The notes beneath the pieces were generated by a model that saw only the letters and a list, made by a program, of their open reading frames with translations, searched no databases and was not told the origin of the DNA. A stretch of 12,299 nt of DNA from a bacterium UBP17_UBA6191 (lineage in GTDB: Bacteria > Muiribacteriota > UBA6191): positions 359-12,657 of the forward strand of contig DITF01000363.1 of NCBI GenBank assembly GCA_002422125.1, written 5' to 3'. The first letter of the stretch is position 1. The number at the start of each line of letters is the position of its first letter. The position numbers and the translations under genes are program-made. Shown in pieces: positions 7,001 to 12,299 of the stretch.

Positions 7001-7165
7001 GTGAACTTTGACAACAAATTTGGAAAATTTGCTGGAAACAATGCCCGCGAAAAGATGATTAGCTATATTAAAGCCAATTATCAGGGAATTTTGGGTCAAG
7101 ATGTAGCCCTTTTAGATGAAGAAGAAGGTCTGGATAAAATCCGCCGTAAATATTTTCATCGTTGA
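7001..7165 (+). CDS. Small 54-residue protein at the head of the sigma-factor operon
   Basis: A short open frame starting with GTG, preceded by AAGGAGG (6988-6994) six bases upstream, about as good a ribosome binding site as exists in this window. The product (MNFDNKFGKFAGNNAREKMI... ending KIRRKYFHR) is soluble, with a helical middle, an acidic cluster DEEEG near residue 40 and a basic C-terminus. It has no signal peptide, membrane segment or cysteine. It ends 24 bases before the sigma factor start, so it is probably co-transcribed with it. I recognise no family. It might be a small regulator of the sigma factor or an unrelated small protein. The ribosome binding site and the ordinary codon use are the main reasons to believe it is real. 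Confidence 0.65.
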   Translation: MNFDNKFGKFAGNNAREKMISYIKANYQGILGQDVALLDEEEGLDKIRRKYFHR

Positions 7166-7189
7166 GATGGGCACTGAGGAGAGTACTGG

Positions 7190-7735
7190 GTGAGCAATTT
7201 AAAATTTCTCGTATCCAGACTTTCCTCCGAAGTAATCGAAGGCAATGAGGATTCTTTCTCAGAGTTGGTAACTTCCCTGCAAAAGCCCCTATACGCCTTT
7301 GCCTACAAACATCTGGGCACTCCCGAAGAAGCCGTTGATGTTGTTCAGGAAACCCTGATTCGCCTTCACAAAAAACTACAGGAACCGACAGCTACTGAAA
7401 ATTTGCTTTCCTGGTGTTTTACTGTGTGCCGAAATCTTTGCCTTGACCATTTTCGCAACAATGAAAAACTGGTTTATGGATTAGATATTGCCGACCCCTC
7501 CCATACTCCCGACATGACCGAAAAACTGAGAGTCCATGAGATCCACAATTGCCTTGACTTGCTCCCCCAGGAATCCAAGGATATAATAGTACTAGCCATG
7601 GAAGAGGAGTTGTCTCAAGAAGATATCTCCAGCATACTTGGGATTCCCGTGGGCACAGTGAAAAGTAAACTCCACTATGCCAGAAAAAAGCTTAGGGCAA
7701 TCCTAAGGGAGAGGGGTTATGGGTCAGAAACCTGA
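7190..7735 (+). CDS. ECF-type RNA polymerase sigma factor
   Basis: 181 residues, the usual size for an extracytoplasmic-function sigma factor. Region sigma-2 spans about 22-92, with the conserved core-binding and -10 recognition part: A48-VDVVQETLIRLHKK, then SWCFTVCRNLCLDHFRN (74-90). Region sigma-4 spans about 116-172, with LPQESKDIIVLAMEEELSQ and the helix-turn-helix ISSILGIPVGTVKSKLHYARKKL (146-168) that reads the -35 element. Sigma-3 and region 1.1 are absent, as in the ECF group. It starts with GTG, with GAGGAGAG (7176-7183) as ribosome binding site. It overlaps the next gene by 17 bases, the classic arrangement of a sigma factor with its membrane regulator. The signal it answers is unknown. 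Confidence 0.95.
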   Translation: MSNLKFLVSRLSSEVIEGNEDSFSELVTSLQKPLYAFAYKHLGTPEEAVDVVQETLIRLHKKLQEPTATENLLSWCFTVCRNLCLDHFRNNEKLVYGLDIADPSHTPDMTEKLRVHEIHNCLDLLPQESKDIIVLAMEEELSQEDISSILGIPVGTVKSKLHYARKKLRAILRERGYGSET

Positions 7736-8105
7736 TGAGGAACAAAAAATATCTTGGTCCGAACTCCGGGACTTTCGTTTTTTACCTCCCGTAACCTATC
7801 CCGATGTACTTCTGGAAAAAAGTCGCATCCAGATTCTCAATCAAATCGCCAGAACTTCCCGTTACGGTACAATCAGCTGGCCTCGAATCGGGCTTATGGT
7901 TTTGGTCGCCTTCTACATGATGCTTGGACTGTCGATCGCCTTAATCATCGATCCGGGATTTTTTCTGGATTTTATTCTGGCTGCCTTAAACTCCGAATCC
8001 CTTCCGGTTGGGATTCCGCTAGCCTGCCTTTATCTTTTTTTACTAGGGGTCGGACTGAGGCTGCTTGGGCAAAGTGAAGAAAATAACCCTGACACACTCA
8101 TATAG
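7719..8105 (+). CDS. Two-helix membrane protein, candidate anti-sigma factor
   Basis: 128 residues. Residues 1-54 are hydrophilic (MGQKPDEEQKISWSELRD..., then LLEKSRIQILNQIARTSR, probably helical), followed by membrane segments at about 57-77 and 97-116 with a short hydrophobic stretch (81-90) between. The 17-base overlap with the ECF sigma gene, and a soluble N-terminal part that could sit in the cytoplasm, fit an anti-sigma factor that holds the sigma at the membrane. The zinc-binding HxxxCxxC motif of the common ZAS anti-sigma class is absent and I recognise no other anti-sigma domain, so the role is inferred from position only. The ATG at 7719 has a purine-rich AGAGGGG just upstream. Confidence 0.72.
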   Translation: MGQKPDEEQKISWSELRDFRFLPPVTYPDVLLEKSRIQILNQIARTSRYGTISWPRIGLMVLVAFYMMLGLSIALIIDPGFFLDFILAALNSESLPVGIPLACLYLFLLGVGLRLLGQSEENNPDTLI

Positions 8106-8164
8106 CACTTTTGCCAAATTCCAGCCCGTAGTTTAGAATGGCCGGGTTTGACGAAAGAGAAACT

Positions 8165-8503
8165 ATGAGTGTATCCCGAAGCCGTATTGGAGATGAACGC
8201 AAAATTTTGCGCTATTGCTGGTTTTGTGTATTTTTGCTGCACATTGTATTCCTGACAATGGGCATTTACTGGCTTAATGAGGGCTATAAAATGATCGATA
8301 TCAGCTCATTTAGCAAGGGGGAATTACAGTTTGACTCCCTGTTTTTAGCCATGTATCTACAATCGATCGCATTTTCTCTTATTCTTTTAATGACTGCTAT
8401 TTATGTTTATGTAATTCAAAGCCGCCAGGAAGCACTCATGCGACAGATTCAGGAGATTCGCCAGATGCTGCTTAACTCGGGTAATAGGGGACAAAATGAG
8501 TGA
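8165..8503 (+). CDS. Small membrane protein with C-terminal coiled coil
   Basis: 112 residues from the ATG at 8165. An in-frame ATG at 8138 would add nine residues but lacks a ribosome binding site. A basic N-terminus (SRSRIGDERKILRY) precedes two membrane helices at about 17-37 and 61-83. The C-terminal part 85-103 (SRQEALMRQIQEIRQMLL) has heptad-like hydrophobic spacing and could form a coiled coil. The charge pattern suggests both ends are in the cytoplasm. No family is recognised. It sits third in the sigma-factor operon after a 59-base gap, and its stop overlaps the next gene by eight bases. It could partner the preceding membrane protein. Confidence 0.7.
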   Translation: MSVSRSRIGDERKILRYCWFCVFLLHIVFLTMGIYWLNEGYKMIDISSFSKGELQFDSLFLAMYLQSIAFSLILLMTAIYVYVIQSRQEALMRQIQEIRQMLLNSGNRGQNE

Positions 8504-8720
8504 AATGCAGGGAGACGCCCGTAAGGATGTTGTAGACATCATGATTGAATCGCAGGAGTATCGTAGTCTGGTGTTCCACATTGCTTCTATACATGCCGAC
8601 GAAAGACCTAACTTAAAAGCTCCCAAAGCGCTTGAAAAAAGCTGGGCCATCTTAACTCAGGGAAATAATGCAGATTATGCTGTATTAAACTACTACATGC
8701 GCACGGGTATTCTCAAATAA
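8496..8720 (+). CDS. Small soluble protein of unknown function, last gene of the sigma-factor operon
   Basis: 74 residues without signal peptide or membrane segment; predicted helical throughout (DVVDIMIESQEYRSLVFHIASIHAD, ALEKSWAILTQGN). The ATG at 8496 has AGGGGA (8486-8491) four bases upstream and overlaps the stop of the preceding membrane protein gene, so coupled translation is likely. A second ATG at 8505 is possible but lacks its own site. I do not recognise a family. Twenty-eight bases later the cystathionine beta-synthase gene starts, and I see no terminator between, so read-through from the sigma operon into the sulfur genes is possible. Confidence 0.68.
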   Translation: MSEMQGDARKDVVDIMIESQEYRSLVFHIASIHADERPNLKAPKALEKSWAILTQGNNADYAVLNYYMRTGILK

Positions 8721-8748
8721 GGCTCAGGAAAAGCACAGAAAGGAAAGC

Positions 8749-9666
8749 ATGAAAGTTGCAGAACGAAGTATTGACCTTATTGGTGAAACTCCTATTCAAA
8801 AACTAAACAGAATCGCTAACCGAGACCATGCCCCAATTTGGGCAAAGCTGGAGATTGTGGGCCCAGGCTCGTCCATCAAGGATAGAATTGGTCTTTTTAT
8901 GATCCGGGACGCGGAAGCAAAGAAAAAAATCCAGCCGGGAGGCACTATCATTGAGGCTACGGCCGGAAACACAGGAGTGGGGCTTGCCTTAGTAGCTGCT
9001 GCACTAGGCTATAAATTTTTATGCATTATGCCAGCTAAATTTTCCATGGAAAAACAAAAGGTCATCGAGTTTTTAGGCGGCACAGTAATGAGAACTCCCA
9101 CCGAAGACGGGATGATCGGAGCCATTGCTAAAGCCCATGAAATGCAGAGCCAAATTGAAAACTCGCTGGTCATGGCCCAATTTGACAATCAGGCCAACCC
9201 TCAATGCCATTACGAAACAACAGGCCCAGAAATCTGGGAACAAACCAAGGGCAAGGTCACCCATGTAGTTTTTGGAGCTGGTTCTGGTGGAACAATTACC
9301 GGAGTAGCCCGTTTTCTCAAGGAAAAAAATCCAGCAATCAAAGCCTATGTAGTGGAGCCCAAAGGTTCTACCCTCGGCGGTGGCGAAAAGGGCGAGTACT
9401 GGGTGGAAGGTATTGGTAATACATTCGTGCCCGGTACTTTAGATATGGGCCTTGTCGATGGAATCTTCACAGTGGACTGCAAGGATTCCAAGGCTATGGT
9501 AAAAGAGCTGGCTCTCAAAGAACAGCTTCTGGTCGGAGGGTCCAGTGGAGCCAATGTACATGCTGCCAGAACCCTGGCTAACACTCTGACACCGGACCAG
9601 CTAGTAGTCACCATGGTCTGCGATCGTCTTGAACGATATATCAGTAAAGGAATTCTCGATTTATGA
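8749..9666 (+). CDS. Cystathionine beta-synthase (PLP enzyme, no regulatory CBS domains)
   Basis: 305 residues, fold-type II PLP enzyme of the CysK/CBS family. The PLP lysine is K44 in GPGSSIKDRIG (38-48). EATAGNTGVGLA corresponds to the usual asparagine loop that contacts the cofactor and substrate, and GAGSGGTITG is the phosphate-binding loop. Several stretches resemble cystathionine beta-synthase more than cysteine synthase: HYETTGPEIW, PKGST..., VEGIGNTFVP, VGGSSGANV and a C-terminal RYISKGIL end. The expected reaction is serine (or O-acetylserine) plus homocysteine to cystathionine. The protein stops after the catalytic domain. Ribosome binding site AAAGGA lies four bases before the ATG. 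It overlaps the next gene as ATGA, and that gene's product uses the same intermediate, which supports the call. O-acetylserine cysteine synthase remains the alternative. Confidence 0.85.
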   Translation: MKVAERSIDLIGETPIQKLNRIANRDHAPIWAKLEIVGPGSSIKDRIGLFMIRDAEAKKKIQPGGTIIEATAGNTGVGLALVAAALGYKFLCIMPAKFSMEKQKVIEFLGGTVMRTPTEDGMIGAIAKAHEMQSQIENSLVMAQFDNQANPQCHYETTGPEIWEQTKGKVTHVVFGAGSGGTITGVARFLKEKNPAIKAYVVEPKGSTLGGGEKGEYWVEGIGNTFVPGTLDMGLVDGIFTVDCKDSKAMVKELALKEQLLVGGSSGANVHAARTLANTLTPDQLVVTMVCDRLERYISKGILDL

Positions 9667-10823
9667 GAAAAAACTCATCGCTTAAAACCCGCTTGGCCAC
9701 CAAAGTGATTCATGAAGGATATGAGCCAGAACCCTTAGCAGCTTGCGTTGCCCCTCCCATATACATGTCCACCACCTATGCTCAGGACGGTGTAGGTGGA
9801 CATAAAGGCTATGAATATGCGCGTTCCAACAACCCTACACGGGAAATGCTGGAAAAAAACATGAGCGCATTAGAAGAAGCTTATGGCAGTTGTGCTTTTG
9901 CCAGTGGAATGGCCGCTATTTCTACCCTGATTCAGGACTTGAACCAAGGCGATCATATCATTTGCTGTGCCAGCATCTACGGTGGTTCCTACCGAGTATT
10001 TACCAAAGTATTTGCCCGCCATGGGTTCCAGTTCTCCTTTGTCGATACTACTTGCCTAAAGACCGTGGAAGAAGCTTTTAATAGCCGAACAAAGCTGGTA
10101 TTTGTGGAGTCCCCCACCAATCCTCTTATGGAAATCAGCGATATTGGAGCCATCTGCGAGCTAGCCCATAAAAAAGGGGCCCAAGTCTGTGTGGACAATA
10201 CATTTATGACTCCCTATCTCCAATCTCCCATCAATATGGGAGCTGACTATGTAGTCCACTCTGCCACAAAATACCTCGGGGGCCACTCCGATGTCATCGG
10301 TGGTATTTTGTGCATGAAAAACAAGGAAGATTGGGAGCGCATCCGTTTTATTCAGAAATCCGTCGGTGCCGTATTGTCCCCATTTGACTCCTGGCTACTG
10401 CTCCGAGGCATTAAAACCCTGGCCGTCAGGATGAGAGCCCACGAAGAAAACGCCAATAAAGTCGCCGCCTTTTTAGATTCACATCCCAAGGTATCCAAGG
10501 TATTTTACCCCGGTCTTTCCAATCACCCCCAACACAAACTGGCACAGAAACAGGCCTGTGGTTTTGGTGGAATGTTATCTTTTGAATTAAAACAAGATAA
10601 GGTCAAAGAGTTTCTTAAATGCCTGAATATCTTTCTTCTGGCCGAAAGCCTGGGAGCAGTGGAATCTTTAGTGTGTATTCCGGCAAAAATGACCCACGCA
10701 TCCATTCCAGCGGAGGAAAGACTTAAGGTGGGAATCACAGATAATCTGATCCGCCTTTCAGTAGGCATTGAAGATGCCGAAGATCTGATAGCCGATCTAA
10801 AAGCCGCACTGGAACTAGTTTGA
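9663..10823 (+). CDS. Cystathionine gamma-lyase (Cys/Met metabolism PLP enzyme)
   Basis: 386 residues, full length for the family. The PLP lysine is K203 in SATKYLGGHSDVIGG. YARSNNPTR (52-60) carries the conserved Tyr and Arg that reach the neighbouring subunit's cofactor. FASGMAAIS (79-87) is the phosphate loop and VDNTF holds the Asp that pairs with the pyridine nitrogen. The C-terminal VESLVCIPAKMTHASIP and GITDNLIRLSVGIEDAEDLI match the gamma-lyase/gamma-synthase branch. Sequence alone does not separate lyase from synthase. The ATGA overlap with cystathionine beta-synthase makes the lyase more likely, since the pair would convert homocysteine and serine into cysteine and 2-oxobutyrate (reverse transsulfuration). 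Methionine gamma-lyase is a less likely alternative. Confidence 0.85.
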   Translation: MRKNSSLKTRLATKVIHEGYEPEPLAACVAPPIYMSTTYAQDGVGGHKGYEYARSNNPTREMLEKNMSALEEAYGSCAFASGMAAISTLIQDLNQGDHIICCASIYGGSYRVFTKVFARHGFQFSFVDTTCLKTVEEAFNSRTKLVFVESPTNPLMEISDIGAICELAHKKGAQVCVDNTFMTPYLQSPINMGADYVVHSATKYLGGHSDVIGGILCMKNKEDWERIRFIQKSVGAVLSPFDSWLLLRGIKTLAVRMRAHEENANKVAAFLDSHPKVSKVFYPGLSNHPQHKLAQKQACGFGGMLSFELKQDKVKEFLKCLNIFLLAESLGAVESLVCIPAKMTHASIPAEERLKVGITDNLIRLSVGIEDAEDLIADLKAALELV

Positions 10824-10833
10824 AAGGATTGTT

Positions 10834-11442
10834 ATGCAATTATTAATGGCCAGCGAAGAAAATACTCAAAGCGAGAATAAGAATCAACCTATTGATCTAT
10901 TAGAAAAGTCTCTCAAGAGCCGTCGCATCTTTTTAAGTGAAGATATCAACATGAAATCGGCAAAAAAAGTGATCGACCATCTGTTTCTTCTGGAACAAGA
11001 TGACCCTGATAAACCTATCTATTTTTTCATCAATTCCCCCGGTGGAGAAGTAAACTCAGGTCTAGCCATATACGATGTCATGAATTTCATCAAACCACAG
11101 ATTTACACTATCGCCTGTGGCCTAGTAGCCTCCATCGCCTCAATCATCTATATCCAGCCTCCCAAAGAGCGCAGATTTTCCCTGCAATTTGCTGAATTTC
11201 TCTTACACCAACCCATGATTGGCGGTATGCAAGGCTCAGCCTCAGAACTTGAAATTCATGCCAAACAGATTCTAAAAACCCGAAAGCAACTCAATGCTCT
11301 AATCGCTGAAAAAACCGGACAAGAACTAGCCAAAGTCGAAAAAAACACCAACCGTGACTTCTGGATGGATGTTCAGGAAAGCATCGACTATGGCCTGGTC
11401 GGAAAGCTGATTCGATCGGCTGAAGAACTACCTGTAAAGTAA
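10834..11442 (+). CDS. ClpP-like serine protease subunit (divergent paralogue)
   Basis: 202 residues, normal ClpP size. The family landmarks are present: FINSPGGEVNSGLAIYDVM (65-83), then the catalytic serine S100 in CGLVASIAS, histidine H125 in LLHQP and aspartate D175 in NTNRD, matching the E. coli Ser-His-Asp triad in spacing. It is divergent in well-conserved places: the AAGAKGKR-like loop after the serine reads IQPPKERR, the segment PNSR before the histidine reads QFAE, and the first Asp of the usual D-T-x-R-D is Asn171. A housekeeping ClpP is normally next to tig and clpX; here it sits ten bases after cystathionine gamma-lyase, with AAAGGA five bases before its ATG. It is therefore more likely an accessory paralogue, perhaps forming mixed rings or using another unfoldase. 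A strong terminator follows. Confidence 0.88.
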   Translation: MQLLMASEENTQSENKNQPIDLLEKSLKSRRIFLSEDINMKSAKKVIDHLFLLEQDDPDKPIYFFINSPGGEVNSGLAIYDVMNFIKPQIYTIACGLVASIASIIYIQPPKERRFSLQFAEFLLHQPMIGGMQGSASELEIHAKQILKTRKQLNALIAEKTGQELAKVEKNTNRDFWMDVQESIDYGLVGKLIRSAEELPVK

Positions 11443-11458
11443 GTTTTTTCACTTCCAC

Positions 11459-11501
11459 ATTCAGTCTCTTCCATGCAAATGGGAGGGGCTGAATTTTTTT
11501 T
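11459..11501 (+). terminator. Strong rho-independent terminator after the ClpP-like gene
   Basis: ATTCAGTCTCTTCCAT (11459-11474) can pair with ATGGGAGGGGCTGAAT (11479-11494) over all 16 positions, three of them G-U, around a GCAA tetraloop (GNRA type). A run of eight T ends at 11501. It closes the transsulfuration/ClpP operon. The wobble pairs make it much weaker in the opposite direction. Confidence 0.92.
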
Positions 11502-11513
11502 GCCCTCCAAACC

Positions 11514-11542
11514 TGACAAAATATCTAAAAAATCATAGTTTT
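11514..11542 (+). promoter_or_regulatory. Candidate promoter of the lipoprotein gene
   Basis: CTGACA (11514-11519) is followed by an AT-rich 17-bp spacer and TAGTTT (11537-11542). The -35 is close to TTGACA but the -10 is poor. A promoter must lie between the terminator ending at 11501 and the ATG at 11589, and this is the best pair I see there. Confidence 0.35.
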
Positions 11543-11588
11543 ATGCCGATCACAGGTACGCAAATCAGCAGATAATCGGAGAAAAGCT

Positions 11589-12206
11589 ATGATCTACACA
11601 ATCTTGAAATCAATATTTCTAACGCTATTAATGACGGGGTCTCTTAGCTGCAATCCCGGTGGCATGCTACGGAGTGGTGACTCTATACAATTGATCCTTT
11701 TGGATGAGCTCAGATCAGGTCGCACAAAACGAGGAACTCGAGTTGTGTATGAGGTGGCAGACGATGTTCGAGATGAATACGGCCACACCTTAATTAGAAA
11801 AGGGACGAAGGCTTATGGTCAAGTAACCCAGTCTCGAGCCGCGGACTGGCGTGGTGTGCGAGGAATCATGGAAGTATCAATCGACCACACCACATCAGTG
11901 GATAACCAGAGAATCAATTTACAAGCAATGCATCATCACTCAGGACCAGCGATCAGAGGCATGATCAATGCCGGAATATGGTTTGTTTCCGCCGCCACTT
12001 GGTTTATTAGAGGCGATAATGTAGTTATCCCTGGAGGAACTACAGTAATGGCAAAAGTAGAAAGCGACAGCACCATCCGTCCCTTACGAATGCAGGCACG
12101 AAACTATGTACCTGACTCCGATACCGACTATGCCGAGACATACCCTTCAGAAACCAGTGAGCAAAGATTTTCCAACAAACCACAAATTGCGACTAGGCCC
12201 TACTGA
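11589..12206 (+). CDS. Putative lipoprotein with a periplasmic beta-rich domain
   Basis: 205 residues. The N-terminus has a Lys (K7), a hydrophobic core (8-17) and SLSC ending at C21, an acceptable though not ideal lipobox (normally Leu at -3). A positively spaced GGAG lies upstream of the ATG. Residues about 30-160 resemble a domain common in exported proteins of diverse Gram-negatives: DELRSGRTKRGTRVVYEVADDV, then LIRKGTKAYGQVTQSRA, VSIDHTTSVDNQRINLQ and finally VVIPGGTTVMAKVES, a pattern of short strands with turn-forming 'xIPxGT' motifs. The role of this domain is not known to me; it may be structural or ligand-binding in the periplasm. A hydrophobic stretch at about 126-138 (INAGIWFVSAATWF) interrupts the domain. 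The polar, low-complexity tail is unremarkable. The gene appears to stand alone between a terminator and the window edge. Confidence 0.75.
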   Translation: MIYTILKSIFLTLLMTGSLSCNPGGMLRSGDSIQLILLDELRSGRTKRGTRVVYEVADDVRDEYGHTLIRKGTKAYGQVTQSRAADWRGVRGIMEVSIDHTTSVDNQRINLQAMHHHSGPAIRGMINAGIWFVSAATWFIRGDNVVIPGGTTVMAKVESDSTIRPLRMQARNYVPDSDTDYAETYPSETSEQRFSNKPQIATRPY

Positions 12207-12299
12207 AGGAACTCCGAGTTTTTGAATTTTTGTACAAAGCCAAAAATGTATCGGTGAAGTGAATCTTTGGATCAATCTGTCACGACCAGATGCTATAAA

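Noticed and set aside
8749..9666. O-acetylserine cysteine synthase (CysK) as the main call
   Set aside because: Several C-terminal motifs and the coupled gamma-lyase fit cystathionine beta-synthase better; kept as the alternative.
12225..12247. Inverted repeat ATTTTTG / CAAAAAT after the lipoprotein gene as a terminator
   Set aside because: The stem is short and pure A/T apart from one pair, the loop is 8 nt and no T run follows.
12207..12299. Promoter suggested by TATAAA at the window end
   Set aside because: No -35 box at 16-18 bp spacing and the downstream gene is outside the window.

Overview
The window looks like chromosomal DNA of a Gram-negative bacterium. The support is a bacterial 23S rRNA, several Sec signal peptides or lipoprotein-like N-termini, a protein with a beta-barrel-like C-terminus ending in Phe-Phe, and moderate GC. 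No feature fixes the phylum. A predatory or delta-proteobacterial type such as Bdellovibrionota is a guess from gene style only. I see no transposase, integrase, tRNA or CRISPR array.

Region 1 (1-923, minus strand): the 5' part of a 23S rRNA gene. Its own strong sigma-70-type promoter (TTTACA, 17-bp spacer, TATTAT) lies about 215 nt upstream. Beyond that promoter is not a 16S gene but a rho-independent terminator closing a protein operon. This 23S gene therefore appears unlinked from 16S.

Region 2 (924-6886): a divergent cluster around a 62-bp intergenic space carrying a perfect 14-bp palindrome. Leftward are a secreted protein of unknown function and a class I methyltransferase, with ATGA overlap. 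Rightward are a large secreted protein with about three internal repeats, a secreted TPR protein, a fusion of an ArsM-like methyltransferase (without the arsenite-binding cysteines) to a CpXC zinc-ribbon domain, and a small exported protein with a possible thioredoxin-like end. The rightward genes overlap one another, so they are probably one transcript and one pathway, perhaps in the envelope. The function is not recognisable. A membrane protein gene runs into the end of this operon from the opposite strand.

Region 3 (7001-8720): a 54-codon gene with a near-ideal ribosome binding site, then an ECF sigma factor, two small two-helix membrane proteins and a 74-residue soluble protein. This reads as a sigma-factor operon in which the first membrane protein may be an unconventional anti-sigma factor.

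Region 4 (8749-11501): a metabolic operon with cystathionine beta-synthase and cystathionine gamma-lyase (ATGA overlap), the two steps of reverse transsulfuration from homocysteine to cysteine. Ten bases later comes a divergent ClpP-like protease with an intact catalytic triad, followed by a strong terminator.

Region 5 (11589-12299): a single putative lipoprotein with a periplasmic beta-rich domain, then a short stretch with no recognisable gene.
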